The notes beneath the pieces were generated by a model, which made no database searches, was not told the DNA's origin, and worked only from the letters and a program-made list of their open reading frames with translations. From positions 1 through 64,000 of the forward strand of contig WNLJ01000015.1 in the NCBI GenBank assembly GCA_017114885.1: a stretch of DNA of 64,000 nt, read 5' to 3'. Shown piece by piece: positions 42,885-51,490 of this stretch. This DNA is from Neisseriaceae bacterium PsAf (GTDB lineage Bacteria > Pseudomonadota > Gammaproteobacteria > Burkholderiales > Neisseriaceae). Position 1 is the stretch's first letter; each line of letters begins with the position of its first letter. The translations under genes and the position numbers were made by a program.

Positions 42885-42978
42885 AGAAATAAAAAAACCG
42901 CCAAAACTCAGGGGAAGTTAAGGCGGTATAAAATATAAGGGGAAAATACTTACAACTCGATCAACGCTTGTAAGTTAT
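42885..42978 (-). ncRNA. Candidate small RNA, or the distal terminator of emrAB
   Basis: On the minus strand this reads: hairpin ACTTACAA/TTGTAAGT (8 bp, 42948-42975), a 20-nt single-stranded linker with TTCCCCTT, then hairpin ACCGCC/GGCGGT with a 19-base loop containing CTTCCCCT, then a T-run. This is the usual shape of a trans-acting small RNA with an intrinsic terminator. The upstream promoter is weak (TAATAC or TCTAAT as -10). The terminal hairpin could instead end the emrAB transcript after it crosses the convergent DUF218 gene. Confidence 0.35.
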
Positions 42979-43001
42979 GTATTAGACAATTAGTGTTTTA
43001 A

Positions 43002-43015
43002 AAGTTCATGAACTT
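43002..43015. promoter_or_regulatory. 14-bp perfect palindrome, operator candidate
   Basis: AAGTTCATGAACTT is fully symmetric. It lies in the 17-bp spacer of a possible promoter for the DUF218 gene (TTTAAA, 17 bp, then TATTTT with TGC before it), where a repressor would block RNA polymerase. It is also upstream of the small RNA candidate on the other strand. No regulator is identified. Confidence 0.4.
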
Positions 43016-43053
43016 ATGCTATTTTTAACAAATTATTTTTTATTTGAAATTAT

Positions 43054-43686
43054 ATGAAAAAGATTCTAACCATTATTAAATTTTTAGTAGTGCTTTTCCT
43101 GATAAGCTATGTATTGATCTTTGCTAGAGTTGCAAGCGCTAAGCATAAACCAAACTTAAATCCAGCTGATGCTATTATTGTACTAGGAGCCGCAGCCTGG
43201 GGTGAGCGGCCGTCCCCTGTTTTTAGAAATAGGATTGATTATGCTATCGAGTTATACCAAAATGGTTTGGCGGATAACATTATTTTTACCGGTGGAACTC
43301 CGGATAAAAACTATACTTCAGAAGGAGAAGTAGCTGCTAAATGGGCTATTGATAAAGAAATACCTGCTGCTCACATATTTGCTGATACTACTAGCCGCAA
43401 TACTTACGAAAACTTATTGCATGCCAAAAAAATTGCACAACAAAATAACTTTAATACTTTTATCATTGTCAGTGATGCTTACCATCTAACAAGAGCTAAA
43501 ATCATTAGTTTGCTTTTGGGCATGGACGTACAAACAGCGGCAACTCCATACTCAAATTTTAATAGTTCTGATTGGAAAACTAAACTAAAAACTTATTTTA
43601 AAGAAACCAATTCAGTCTACGGATCTATCATTTACCACTACATCCATCCCTATATCTCAAGAAATCAACTAAAAAAATGGTTTTAA
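43054..43686 (+). CDS. DUF218 (YdcF/SanA/ElyC-like) membrane-anchored protein
   Basis: A 210-residue protein with one N-terminal hydrophobic segment (about 5-25) that probably anchors it to the inner membrane with the domain outside. The DUF218 fold is shown by ADAIIVLGAAAWGERPSP, IIFTGGTPDKNYTSEGEV, TSRNTYENLLHAKKI and IIVSDAYHLTRAKII. Relatives such as SanA and ElyC affect envelope integrity, but the reaction is not known. Its end overlaps the emrB end by four bases in convergent orientation without a terminator between. Confidence 0.88.
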   Translation: MKKILTIIKFLVVLFLISYVLIFARVASAKHKPNLNPADAIIVLGAAAWGERPSPVFRNRIDYAIELYQNGLADNIIFTGGTPDKNYTSEGEVAAKWAIDKEIPAAHIFADTTSRNTYENLLHAKKIAQQNNFNTFIIVSDAYHLTRAKIISLLLGMDVQTAATPYSNFNSSDWKTKLKTYFKETNSVYGSIIYHYIHPYISRNQLKKWF

Positions 43687-45186
43687 AATCTCTTCGAGAA
43701 CCAGATAATACCAACCAATAACAAAAATAAAATGGAAGATGCATAAAATATTTCATTCGCACTGATAATAAAAGCTTGCTGAGTGATCATCTGATTGACC
43801 AACTGATTTCCAACATCTGAGGAAGTAATGCCTAATGATTTTAATTGAGTACCCCAGTCAATTGCATTCTGATTAAATAAATTATAATGCTCTGTTAGCC
43901 TAGCATGGTGAAAAGCTTGACGTCTATCCCATAGACTAATCGTTATTGAGGTACCCATAGCCCCTGAAAGTGTCCGCAAAAAATTAGACAAACTCGACGC
44001 TTGAGCAATTTGTTCCGGCTCAAATTGGGATAAAATAATAGTCGTCAAAGGCATAAAAAACAGTGCTGTTGCAATCCCTTGAAAAAACTGAGGCCAAAAC
44101 ACATCCCAAAAAGTCATATTTATATTAAAGGTAACGCTGCGCCAATAAAAATAAATCGCAAATACCACAAAACTGATGGTAATCAACACTCTCATATCCA
44201 GCCTTTTGCCTACCATGCCAATAATAGGTGCTAACAAAACTGGGAAAAAACCTATAGGAGCAGTTACTAAACCTGCAGTGATGGCTGTATAGCCGTATTA
44301 AAGTTGTAGAACTTGTGGAATTAAAACAATGGTTCCCAAATAAACCATAAAAGCAAGACAAGAAGCGACTACACCAATAGTAAAATTAGTCTTTTTAAAC
44401 AGGAATAAATTAATAACAGGATCTTTATCTCCTTTCTCCCATATAATAAAGTATCCTAGCGTAATTAAACTAACAAAAAGCAAGACCACTACTTCAGTAG
44501 ATCCAAACCAACCTAATTCTTTACCCCTATCCAACATTAACTGAAAACTAGCAACCCCAATAACCATCAAAGTAATACCTACAGTATCAATAGGTACTTT
44601 ATATTTAGGAGTTTCTCTACCTTGCAAATATTTCCAACACAGAAATAAGGCTAATAAACCAATGGGTATTTTTATAAAAAATATCCAACCCCAATAGTAA
44701 TTATCACTAATGTATCCACCTAATAATAGGCCCAAATATTGGTGCAACAATTACCACCATAGACCATAACCCCATGGCCATAGTACGTTTTTCTCTAGGA
44801 TATGCGGCTAATAATAAACTTTGGGATAGAGGAATCATGGGACCAGCTACTAACCCTTGTAATACTCGGAAGAAAATAAGCATTCCTAAACTAGTAGATA
44901 GGCCACAAAATAAATAGACCAGTAAGAATAATGAGGTAGAGGCTAAAAATAGCCTAACTTCTCCAAATCTCTTGGCTAAAAACCCTGTTAATGGAATAGA
45001 AATAGCATTCGCAACCGCAAAGGAAGTAATCACCCAAGTTCCTTGCGAAACAGCTGCCCCTAGACTACCAGCAATTGTAGGCAACGCCACATTAGCAATA
45101 GTAGAATCCAAAATCTGCATGAAAACAGCTAACGATAACCCAATGGTTACCAAAGCTAATGGTTTTCCTTGTAAAGGTTGACTCAT
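43683..45186 (-). pseudogene. emrB: EmrB-type MFS drug efflux transporter, broken
   Basis: Three pieces make one DHA2-family 14-helix transporter of about 500 residues. The N-terminal part has MQILDSTIANVALPTIAGSLG. One frameshift lies at about 44721-44730, where one extra A separates PIFGPII from GGYISDNYYWGWIFF. In the restored frame a TAA stop at 44298-44300 interrupts PQVLQL*YGYTAI, and the frame continues open to 43683. Two independent lesions make this a decaying gene. It follows emrA by 10 bases. Confidence 0.88.
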
Positions 45187-45196
45187 TTGTTATGGC

Positions 45197-46373
45197 CTAA
45201 TTAGATTCAGAGAGAATTTCTTCGATAATATTATCAATAGGTTGATAATCTACTGGCGCTATTTCTTCATTTTTATTGCCATGATAGGCAATATTTTCAG
45301 AAGAACTTTGTTGATTTTTCTTCGGGTCAGTAAATACCTTGGTTTTCATGGTCAATCCTATTTTTAAAGGATATTTTTCTAACTCTTCCTGTTTTAAAGC
45401 AATTCTTACTGGCACTCTTTGTACTACCTTAATCCAGTTACCACTAGCATTTTGAGCTGGCAATAAAGAAAATGCACTGCCTGTACCCGCAGAAAGTCCT
45501 ACTACACTTCCATGAAACTTGACGTCAGAACCATATAGATCAGATTCCATTTCAACAGGTTGGCCTTCTTTGATTTTTTTTAATTGATTTTCTTTAAAAT
45601 TCGCTTCAACCCAAAAATCATTTTGTGAAATAACTGAAAGTAAATTTTGACCTACAGCAACTTTCTGACCTATTTGTATATTTCTTTTTTCAATCTGTCC
45701 TGAAATAGGAGATCTAATTTCCGTACGTTGTAAGTTAAGCCAAGCCTGTTTTAAATCTGCAATAGCAACTCTAATAGTCGGTTGTTCTGCAATACTAGTA
45801 CCGTCATTAATATTATTAAGAGCAGTTTGGTACGCTTGTTGAGCAATATATAAATCCTCCTGAGCCTGCTCAACCTGTAGCTTCAAAGGCAGTTCTTTTT
45901 AAATCTACGTTAAGTTTTGCTTGTTGTGCTGAGTTATTCAAATTTTTAAATTCGCTGACTTGATTCTTAAGATTATTTAGGGCTTTATCGTATGCTAATT
46001 GAGAATCTTCCTTATCCAGCAGTACTAATAAATCACCCTGTTGCACAATATCGGTATCCTCCACCAACACCTTATTGACTGTACTAGATACCTGTGCATT
46101 TACATAAACAATATGTCCATTAACATAAGAATCATCAGTATCAACCTCATGTCGCCAAAAAAGTAAATACATGAATAGAAAAAATAAACCAATTAACAAT
46201 AAAATAACAGTAAATATTACTAGATTACGAATTCGTTTATTCATTCTTAATGATGATTTTACTTTAGTTGCTTTTTTTGATGTTCTTTTTTTTTCAGAAG
46301 TTACTTCAACCTTGTTTTCGGTCTCTTTATTATTTTCTTCACTCATAAATAACCTTTCAAAGCTACAATACAA
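45197..46373 (-). pseudogene. emrA: EmrA-type membrane fusion protein (HlyD family), frameshifted
   Basis: The two frames together give about 390 residues, the EmrA length. The first part has a cytoplasmic Lys-rich start, one transmembrane helix (about residues 47-67) and the barrel-sandwich half DTDDSYVNGHIVYVNAQVS. The second has IRSPISGQIEKRNIQIGQKV and the signature SAFSLLPAQNASGNWIKVV. The break is at 45886-45900, where one extra T in GCCTTT separates DLKRTA from LKLQVEQAQEDL. With EmrB and an outer membrane channel it would export hydrophobic drugs or fatty acids. Confidence 0.85.
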
Positions 46374-46470
46374 TAACCACTACCTAATAACGGCAGTGCC
46401 TGATTTTCGCCTAGTTATAAAAAAAGACTTAAGATCTTCGAGAAAGATGGAAAGTAAATTTAAAATTGAT

Positions 46471-46509
46471 ATTTTGAAAAAACTCAAAATGATGTGTTAG
46501 ACTAACACA
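46471..46509. promoter_or_regulatory. Palindromic operator candidate in the emrA-rsmA divergent promoter region
   Basis: TGTGTTAG-A-CTAACACA (46493-46509) is a perfect 17-bp palindrome with a one-base centre, so it cannot be a normal RNA hairpin. It covers possible -10 boxes of both directions: TAGACT (+) 18 bp after TTGAAA, and TAGTCT (-) 18 bp after TTGCGA. A second perfect repeat, ATTTTGA-AAAAAC-TCAAAAT (46471-46490), adjoins it. MarR or TetR regulators of efflux pumps bind sites of this kind. Confidence 0.5.
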
Positions 46510-46591
46510 AAAAAATAATTTTTCGCAATATTATTTCAACATTTTTTATAGTTTTTTTTTATTCAATAGCAAAAAAAAGTGACTTAATATA

Positions 46592-47359
46592 ATGAAATAT
46601 CAAGCAAAAAAAAGATTTGGGCAAAATTTTCTCCAAGATACTTTTTTAATACAACATATTTTGCAATTAATTAAGGCAACAGATTGTGAAACTTTTATAG
46701 AAATTGGACCAGGTTTGGGTGCTTTGACCAATCCCTTAAGCCAAATCATAGAAACAATTCATGTCATTGAAATTGATAACGACATAGTTAATTTTTTAGC
46801 TACTCAACCCTATGCCGATCGACTCATTATTCACCACCAAGATGTTCTTAACTTCAATTTTAACGAATTACCTTCTCCTCAAAAAATAGTAGGCAACTTG
46901 CCTTATAATATTTCTACACCCCTTTTATTTAAACTAAGCGAATACATTCATCTCATTGATAGCATGTTTTTTATGCTGCAAAAAGAAGTTGCCGAACGTT
47001 TAATTGCCCAACCTGGCTCATCACAATTTGGCAAACTGAGTGTTTTACTACAATACTTTTTTGATATTGAAATATTACTGGAAATACCTCCTACTGCTTT
47101 TGAGCCTATACCTAAAGTTGATTCCGCTTTTATACGTATGCTACCAAATGAAGGTTATCACGGCAAAGTAGATGATTGGGCGCAATTCTCTAAACTAATT
47201 AAACAAGCTTTTAGCATGAAAAGAAAAACTATCTTTAATAATTTAAAATCAACTCTAGATAAAAAAACACTTCTTGAATTAGGTATCAACCCAAGTCTAA
47301 GACCTGAAGATATTTCTATTGAAAAGTACGTTCTGTTAAGCAATCACTTGCATAAATAA
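46592..47359 (+). CDS. rsmA: 16S rRNA (adenine1518/1519-N6) dimethyltransferase
   Basis: RsmA (KsgA) dimethylates A1518 and A1519 of 16S rRNA late in 30S assembly. The 255 residues begin KKRFGQNFLQD and show the SAM motif FIEIGPGLGALTNPL, the acidic VIEIDND, and the catalytic motif IV GNLPYNISTPLLFKL. The C-terminal helical domain ends normally. Its promoter region is shared with the divergent emrAB remnants. Confidence 0.97.
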   Translation: MKYQAKKRFGQNFLQDTFLIQHILQLIKATDCETFIEIGPGLGALTNPLSQIIETIHVIEIDNDIVNFLATQPYADRLIIHHQDVLNFNFNELPSPQKIVGNLPYNISTPLLFKLSEYIHLIDSMFFMLQKEVAERLIAQPGSSQFGKLSVLLQYFFDIEILLEIPPTAFEPIPKVDSAFIRMLPNEGYHGKVDDWAQFSKLIKQAFSMKRKTIFNNLKSTLDKKTLLELGINPSLRPEDISIEKYVLLSNHLHK

Positions 47360-47403
47360 TTACTTAAAATTAGTATAATTATTCCGTTTAGACATTTTAG
47401 ACA

Positions 47404-47432
47404 TTGTTTATTAGAAGGGTATGTGCTAGTAT
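47404..47432 (+). promoter_or_regulatory. Promoter of xerD
   Basis: TTGTTT (47404-47409) and TAGTAT (47427-47432) are 17 bp apart, with TGC before the -10 (extended). A strong AAGGAGGT ribosome site follows just before the ATG at 47489. Confidence 0.65.
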
Positions 47433-47488
47433 ATTGAGTAATTACTTTAGTTAGAATTAAAGGTTATTTTATCCTTTAAGGAGGTAAC

Positions 47489-48400
47489 ATGACATATATT
47501 ATGACACTCCCAATAGAACAGTTAATCGATTCTTTCCTAGAAAATTTGTGGCTGCGTGAACAGTTATCAAAAAACACATTACTTTCCTATCAAAGAGATT
47601 TGAATAAAATATTTGCACGATTGAAGCTACAAAATAGTGATTTTTTATCAGCAGATCAATATACCTTGGCTCAGAGTTTGTTTGATAATCAAGAAAAAAA
47701 AACATCTCAGGCACGGGCTTTATCAACCATAAAAAAATTTTATAGTTACTTAATTGAAGAAAAATATATTGAAAAAAATCCTTCTTTATATTTGAAATCA
47801 CCTAAGAAAGAAAAGAATCTACCCCCTATTATCACAGAAAAGTTAGTCGATCAGCTTTTACAACTGCCTGATATATCCAACCCTCATGGCTTAAGAGATA
47901 AGGCTTTTTTGGAATTAATTTATGCGACTGGAATGCGTGTCTCTGAAGTCATTAAAATTCAATTGAATGAAATTGATATGAATCGGGGATTAGTTACTAC
48001 CATAGGTAAAGGAGACAAGCAAAGAATCGTCCCTTTTGGCGAAGTCGCTACTGACTGGATAGAAAAATATCTACAGGAAAGCCGTCCTAAATTACTTAAA
48101 AATAATTCTAGTTGTACTTTTTTGTTTGTCAGTCAAAAAAATAGCGGTATGACTCGGCAACTCGCTTGGATGATTGTAAAAAAATATGCTCCGCTGGTTA
48201 GATTTGAAAACATTAGTCCTCATACCTTAAGACATGCATTTGCAACTCATTTACTCAATAATGGCGCAGACTTAAGGGTAGTACAAATGCTATTAGGTCA
48301 TTCTGATATTAATACGACTCAAATCTATACACATGTTGCCAATGAACGTTTAAAAAACATAATGGACGAACATCACCCTAGAAATAAAGATAAAACTTAA
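47489..48400 (+). CDS. xerD: Tyrosine recombinase XerD
   Basis: XerD acts with XerC at dif to resolve chromosome dimers during division. The 303 residues have a SAM-like core-binding domain (about 10-95) and the catalytic domain. The active-site set is complete: R in GMRVSE, K in IGKGDKQR, H and R in HTLRHAFATHLL, H in LLGHSD and the nucleophile Y in TQIYTHV. XerD fits better than XerC because of HTLRHAFATHLLNNGADLR, but the paralogues are similar. Confidence 0.88.
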   Translation: MTYIMTLPIEQLIDSFLENLWLREQLSKNTLLSYQRDLNKIFARLKLQNSDFLSADQYTLAQSLFDNQEKKTSQARALSTIKKFYSYLIEEKYIEKNPSLYLKSPKKEKNLPPIITEKLVDQLLQLPDISNPHGLRDKAFLELIYATGMRVSEVIKIQLNEIDMNRGLVTTIGKGDKQRIVPFGEVATDWIEKYLQESRPKLLKNNSSCTFLFVSQKNSGMTRQLAWMIVKKYAPLVRFENISPHTLRHAFATHLLNNGADLRVVQMLLGHSDINTTQIYTHVANERLKNIMDEHHPRNKDKT

Positions 48401-48411
48401 TGATGAAGCGC

Positions 48412-48831
48412 TTAAATCATTAAAATATTGGCTCTTGAACTGATGATGAGTTTGGAAAAATCTTCCTGCCAAATTTTACAGTCAAGAGCAGAAATTCTTT
48501 TACCCGTTTTAATAAAATTCACTTGAGCATACATGGCTTCTGATTTGGCCATTAATAAATAATCCAAAGAAAAATCGACTAGTCTAGGTAAATGAGGCAA
48601 CTCTAGTTTTAGATAGCTAAAAACTCTCATTGATTCCTGTGAAAAGCAACCAATAACACCTCCGTGAATAGCAGGTACTTTAGTATTGCCGATTAACTTG
48701 TCAGAAAACGGTAATCTAAAGACCAAATTTTGTTCCTGATAGCCTATTTCAAACCCTAAGTGTTTAAGATAAGGGACCAAACTTTGTATGTGTTCTGTTT
48801 TTTCACGCTCAAGCATAAATTCTTTACTCAT
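48412..48831 (-). CDS. PaaI-type acyl-CoA thioesterase, paralogue 1
   Basis: A 139-residue hotdog-fold protein. AIHGGVIGCFSQESM matches the HGG motif of PaaI-like thioesterases, and the strand pattern after it fits. The substrate is not predictable. Its start overlaps the end of the next PaaI-like gene by eight bases, so the two are co-translated and may form hetero-oligomers. Confidence 0.75.
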   Translation of the reverse strand: MSKEFMLEREKTEHIQSLVPYLKHLGFEIGYQEQNLVFRLPFSDKLIGNTKVPAIHGGVIGCFSQESMRVFSYLKLELPHLPRLVDFSLDYLLMAKSEAMYAQVNFIKTGKRISALDCKIWQEDFSKLIISSRANILMI

Positions 48832-49267
48832 TTTTCTTCCTACTATTAATGCTCATATAAGTCAAAGTTCCTAAGGCTAAAGGATGGCTTTCTTCCTCTT
48901 GATAACAGCGAACCCTTACGAAAAAAACTTGCCTATCCGACTCATAACAATAGGCTTTTGCATATACTGGCTGATAAGACTTAGCTGAATTTAGAAAATC
49001 AATTCTTAAATCCAAAGTAGCAATATCTTGAAAATCTTCTAATTTTGCTGCCACTGCAATAGCACCAGTGGTATCAACTAAAGTTGTTATCACGCCAGAA
49101 TGCAAACCGCTTTCGTGCTCTCCATCTATTAAGTGCTCATTCCAATCAACCAAAGCAATTTGGCTGGTGCCAACATCTCCTGAAACAAATTGCAAGCAAA
49201 TATCCTGACAATGAGGAATATTTAAATAAAGATCACGGTAATAAGTATAAACCTGACTGGATTGCAT
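48824..49267 (-). CDS. PaaI-type acyl-CoA thioesterase, paralogue 2
   Basis: A 147-residue hotdog-fold protein with SGLHSGVITTLVDTTGAIA, the PaaI signature with the helix-start His-Ser-Gly and the conserved Asp. It lies 14 bases after scpA and overlaps paralogue 1. PaaI family members hydrolyse aryl- or acyl-CoA thioesters; the real substrate is unknown. Confidence 0.78.
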   Translation of the reverse strand: MQSSQVYTYYRDLYLNIPHCQDICLQFVSGDVGTSQIALVDWNEHLIDGEHESGLHSGVITTLVDTTGAIAVAAKLEDFQDIATLDLRIDFLNSAKSYQPVYAKAYCYESDRQVFFVRVRCYQEEESHPLALGTLTYMSINSRKKNE

Positions 49268-49281
49268 TTTTTATACTACTC

Positions 49282-50076
49282 CTAGTAAAATTTTTTGACA
49301 AAAATTGGTGCTAAAGGTTTTGCTTGTCTTACCCTCAAAACACCGTTCTTAATCAATTCCAATAAAGCAATAAACGTCACCACCATTACTTGCACATTAG
49401 GTAAATTGAAAAATAAGAGATCAAACTCAAATTCTTGCTCACTTTTCAAGTGAGATAAAATAAAACTAGATTGCTCTTGAACTGTTACCTTACTTCTCTC
49501 TACTTGATGATGTTGAAAATTTTTATTTCTGTTTAAAATTTTTAACCAAGCCATTTGTAGTGTTTCTATGCTAACCTCTGGGAAATGATTAATCACTTTT
49601 TTCTCTACTGGCAAACATGCCCACAAAAAATCTCGACCCGCATGTGGTAATGTGTTTAATTTTTCAGAGGCTGATTTCATCATTTCATACTCAATTAATC
49701 TTCTTACCAACTCACTTCTTGGGTCCTCTACTTCTTCACTTTCTTCTTCTGAAGCTACTTTAGGCAGCATCATTCTAGATTTAATATCCAGCAACATACT
49801 TGCCATTAGTAAATATTCCGAGGCCAATTCAAAATTTACCTGCTCTAAACCCTCTATGTATTGCAAATATTGCTTGGTGATTAAGACCATAGGAATATTT
49901 AAAATATCTAAATTTTGTTTTTTGATTAAATACAATAATAAATCCAAAGGCCCTTCAAATTCAGTTAATATAATATGCAGTGCATTGGGTGGAATAAATA
50001 AGTCCTTAGGTATCTCTAAAACAGGCTCCCCGTATAAAATAGCTATTGGATCATTCTGATTCATCTCATAACCCAT
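49282..50076 (-). CDS. scpA: Segregation and condensation protein A
   Basis: ScpA is the kleisin that bridges SMC heads and binds ScpB in chromosome condensation. The 264 residues show the N-terminal kleisin block FEGPLDLLLYLIKKQNLDIL (about 38-57), the LASEYLLMASMLLDIKSRMMLP segment (landmark about 82-103), an acidic linker and the C-terminal winged-helix part. scpB and smc are not in this window. It overlaps tcdA by 16 bases. Confidence 0.93.
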   Translation of the reverse strand: MGYEMNQNDPIAILYGEPVLEIPKDLFIPPNALHIILTEFEGPLDLLLYLIKKQNLDILNIPMVLITKQYLQYIEGLEQVNFELASEYLLMASMLLDIKSRMMLPKVASEEESEEVEDPRSELVRRLIEYEMMKSASEKLNTLPHAGRDFLWACLPVEKKVINHFPEVSIETLQMAWLKILNRNKNFQHHQVERSKVTVQEQSSFILSHLKSEQEFEFDLLFFNLPNVQVMVVTFIALLELIKNGVLRVRQAKPLAPIFVKKFY

Positions 50077-50822
50077 TTTAAAGCACTATCTGCCAATTGC
50101 ATGGCAAAACTGGTTGTCACAAGCATGCTTGAGCCATAACCTGCACATGACAGTCCTGATTGAACAGGAACATCAGATTCACAGTTTTGTACTGGAAAAG
50201 CGGAAGGCTCTTTCGAAAAAACACAATTGATTTTCATTTTGCCCTTTTTAGGAAAATTAAAATTCTTTCTCAATTGATACCTCATATTAGCCAACAACTT
50301 ATCATGCGTTACCTCACTTAAATCTGAAGTTTGAATAAATTGCGCAGATTGTTTACCACCTGCTCCTCCAGAAACCACAAAAGGTTGTTTATTTTTAATA
50401 AAATGATTAGCCAATAAAGTTTTAATCTTAACTTGATCAATTGCCTCTACCACAAAACTAAAAGGAGAGGAAAATAACTCAAGATAATTACCTTCATCTA
50501 CAAAATCTTCAATAGGTGTTATTTTTATTTCAGGATTAATTTCCAGCATTCTTTCTTGAATAGCCTCTACTTTTGGTTTGCCAAAATTAGAACTTAAAGC
50601 TGGTAATTGTCGATTTATATTCGATTCTGAAACATTATCTAAATCTATTATTGTCAACTGACCGACACCACTTCTCACCAAAGCCTCAACTACCCAAGAA
50701 CCGACGCCTCCTAAACCAATAACACATATGTGAGATTGATTGATTTTATAAAAGTTTTCCTCTCCATAAAGTCGACTAATACCAAAAAATTTTCTACTTA
50801 CCTGCATTACATACCTTAACAA
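50061..50822 (-). CDS. tcdA: tRNA threonylcarbamoyladenosine dehydratase
   Basis: TcdA (CsdL) is an E1-like enzyme that uses ATP to cyclise t6A37 to ct6A37. The 253 residues have the Rossmann motif VIGLGGVGSWVVEALVRSG (about 34-52), SNINRQLPAL and the VVSGGAGGK region. With tsaE and miaB it adds to tRNA position-37 modification in this window. It is in an operon with scpA. Confidence 0.92.
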   Translation of the reverse strand: MLRYVMQVSRKFFGISRLYGEENFYKINQSHICVIGLGGVGSWVVEALVRSGVGQLTIIDLDNVSESNINRQLPALSSNFGKPKVEAIQERMLEINPEIKITPIEDFVDEGNYLELFSSPFSFVVEAIDQVKIKTLLANHFIKNKQPFVVSGGAGGKQSAQFIQTSDLSEVTHDKLLANMRYQLRKNFNFPKKGKMKINCVFSKEPSAFPVQNCESDVPVQSGLSCAGYGSSMLVTTSFAMQLADSALKWVMR

Positions 50823-50937
50823 AATATCTAAAAATCATTCAAAACTTAAGAAATTTATCGCGATTCATATTATACTTGAATGTATAAGACCAATGCTTTA
50901 AAAACTTTATTCAAATTGATAATTTTAGGAGTTAAAA

Positions 50938-51477
50938 ATGATTTATAAACATATTGTGGTTGCAGTTGATGGAAGTAGAACCTCTCTTTTAGCACTTAAA
51001 CATGCTACTGAACTGGCCAAGATGTCTAATGCAAAATTATCACTCATAACCGTTGCTAATCCTACAGAATTCATGGCTCTTGCACCTGAATTTTTACAAC
51101 ATGAGAGCTATGAAGTAGCAGCAAACTCTCAAGGAGAAGAAATACTAAGCCAAGCTGAAAAAATAGCTAAGGACGAAGGCTTAACTGATGTTAATAAAGA
51201 AATTATTATTTCGACCAAAGGCGCAAAAGATATGGCCGAAAAATTAATCCAGAAAGCAGAGGATACTGATGCAGACCTAATCGTTTTGGGAACCCACGGT
51301 AGAACTGGTTTAATGCATCTTTTAATGGGTAGCTTTGCTGAAACTGTTATGCGCCAATCAACTTTGCCTTTATTAATTTTACGTTCCAATCAAGGTGCTC
51401 AAGATGAGTCAGAAGTGGACGCAACAGACAATCAAAAAGAAAATAAAAAAGACAGTACTAACTCTCAAGAAAAATAA
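50938..51477 (+). CDS. Universal stress protein, UspA family
   Basis: A single-domain Usp of 179 residues. The N-terminal HIVVAVDGSRTS strand-loop and the ATP-binding signature GTHGRTGLMHLLMGSFAETV mark the ATP-binding branch. The last 30 residues form an unusual hydrophilic Asp/Glu/Lys/Asn/Gln tail beyond the domain. It is monocistronic, with a terminator that overlaps the end of the convergent ansA. Confidence 0.92.
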   Translation: MIYKHIVVAVDGSRTSLLALKHATELAKMSNAKLSLITVANPTEFMALAPEFLQHESYEVAANSQGEEILSQAEKIAKDEGLTDVNKEIIISTKGAKDMAEKLIQKAEDTDADLIVLGTHGRTGLMHLLMGSFAETVMRQSTLPLLILRSNQGAQDESEVDATDNQKENKKDSTNSQEK

Positions 51478-51490
51478 AAATAATAGGTCG

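Noticed and set aside
46171-46500. Plus-strand open frame over emrA and its upstream region
   Set aside because: Most of it is antisense to the emrA start. The remaining 100 bases show no family resemblance.
50860-50937. Promoter before uspA (TATACT)
   Set aside because: A reasonable -10 is present but there is no acceptable -35 at 16-18 bp, so it is not listed as a feature.
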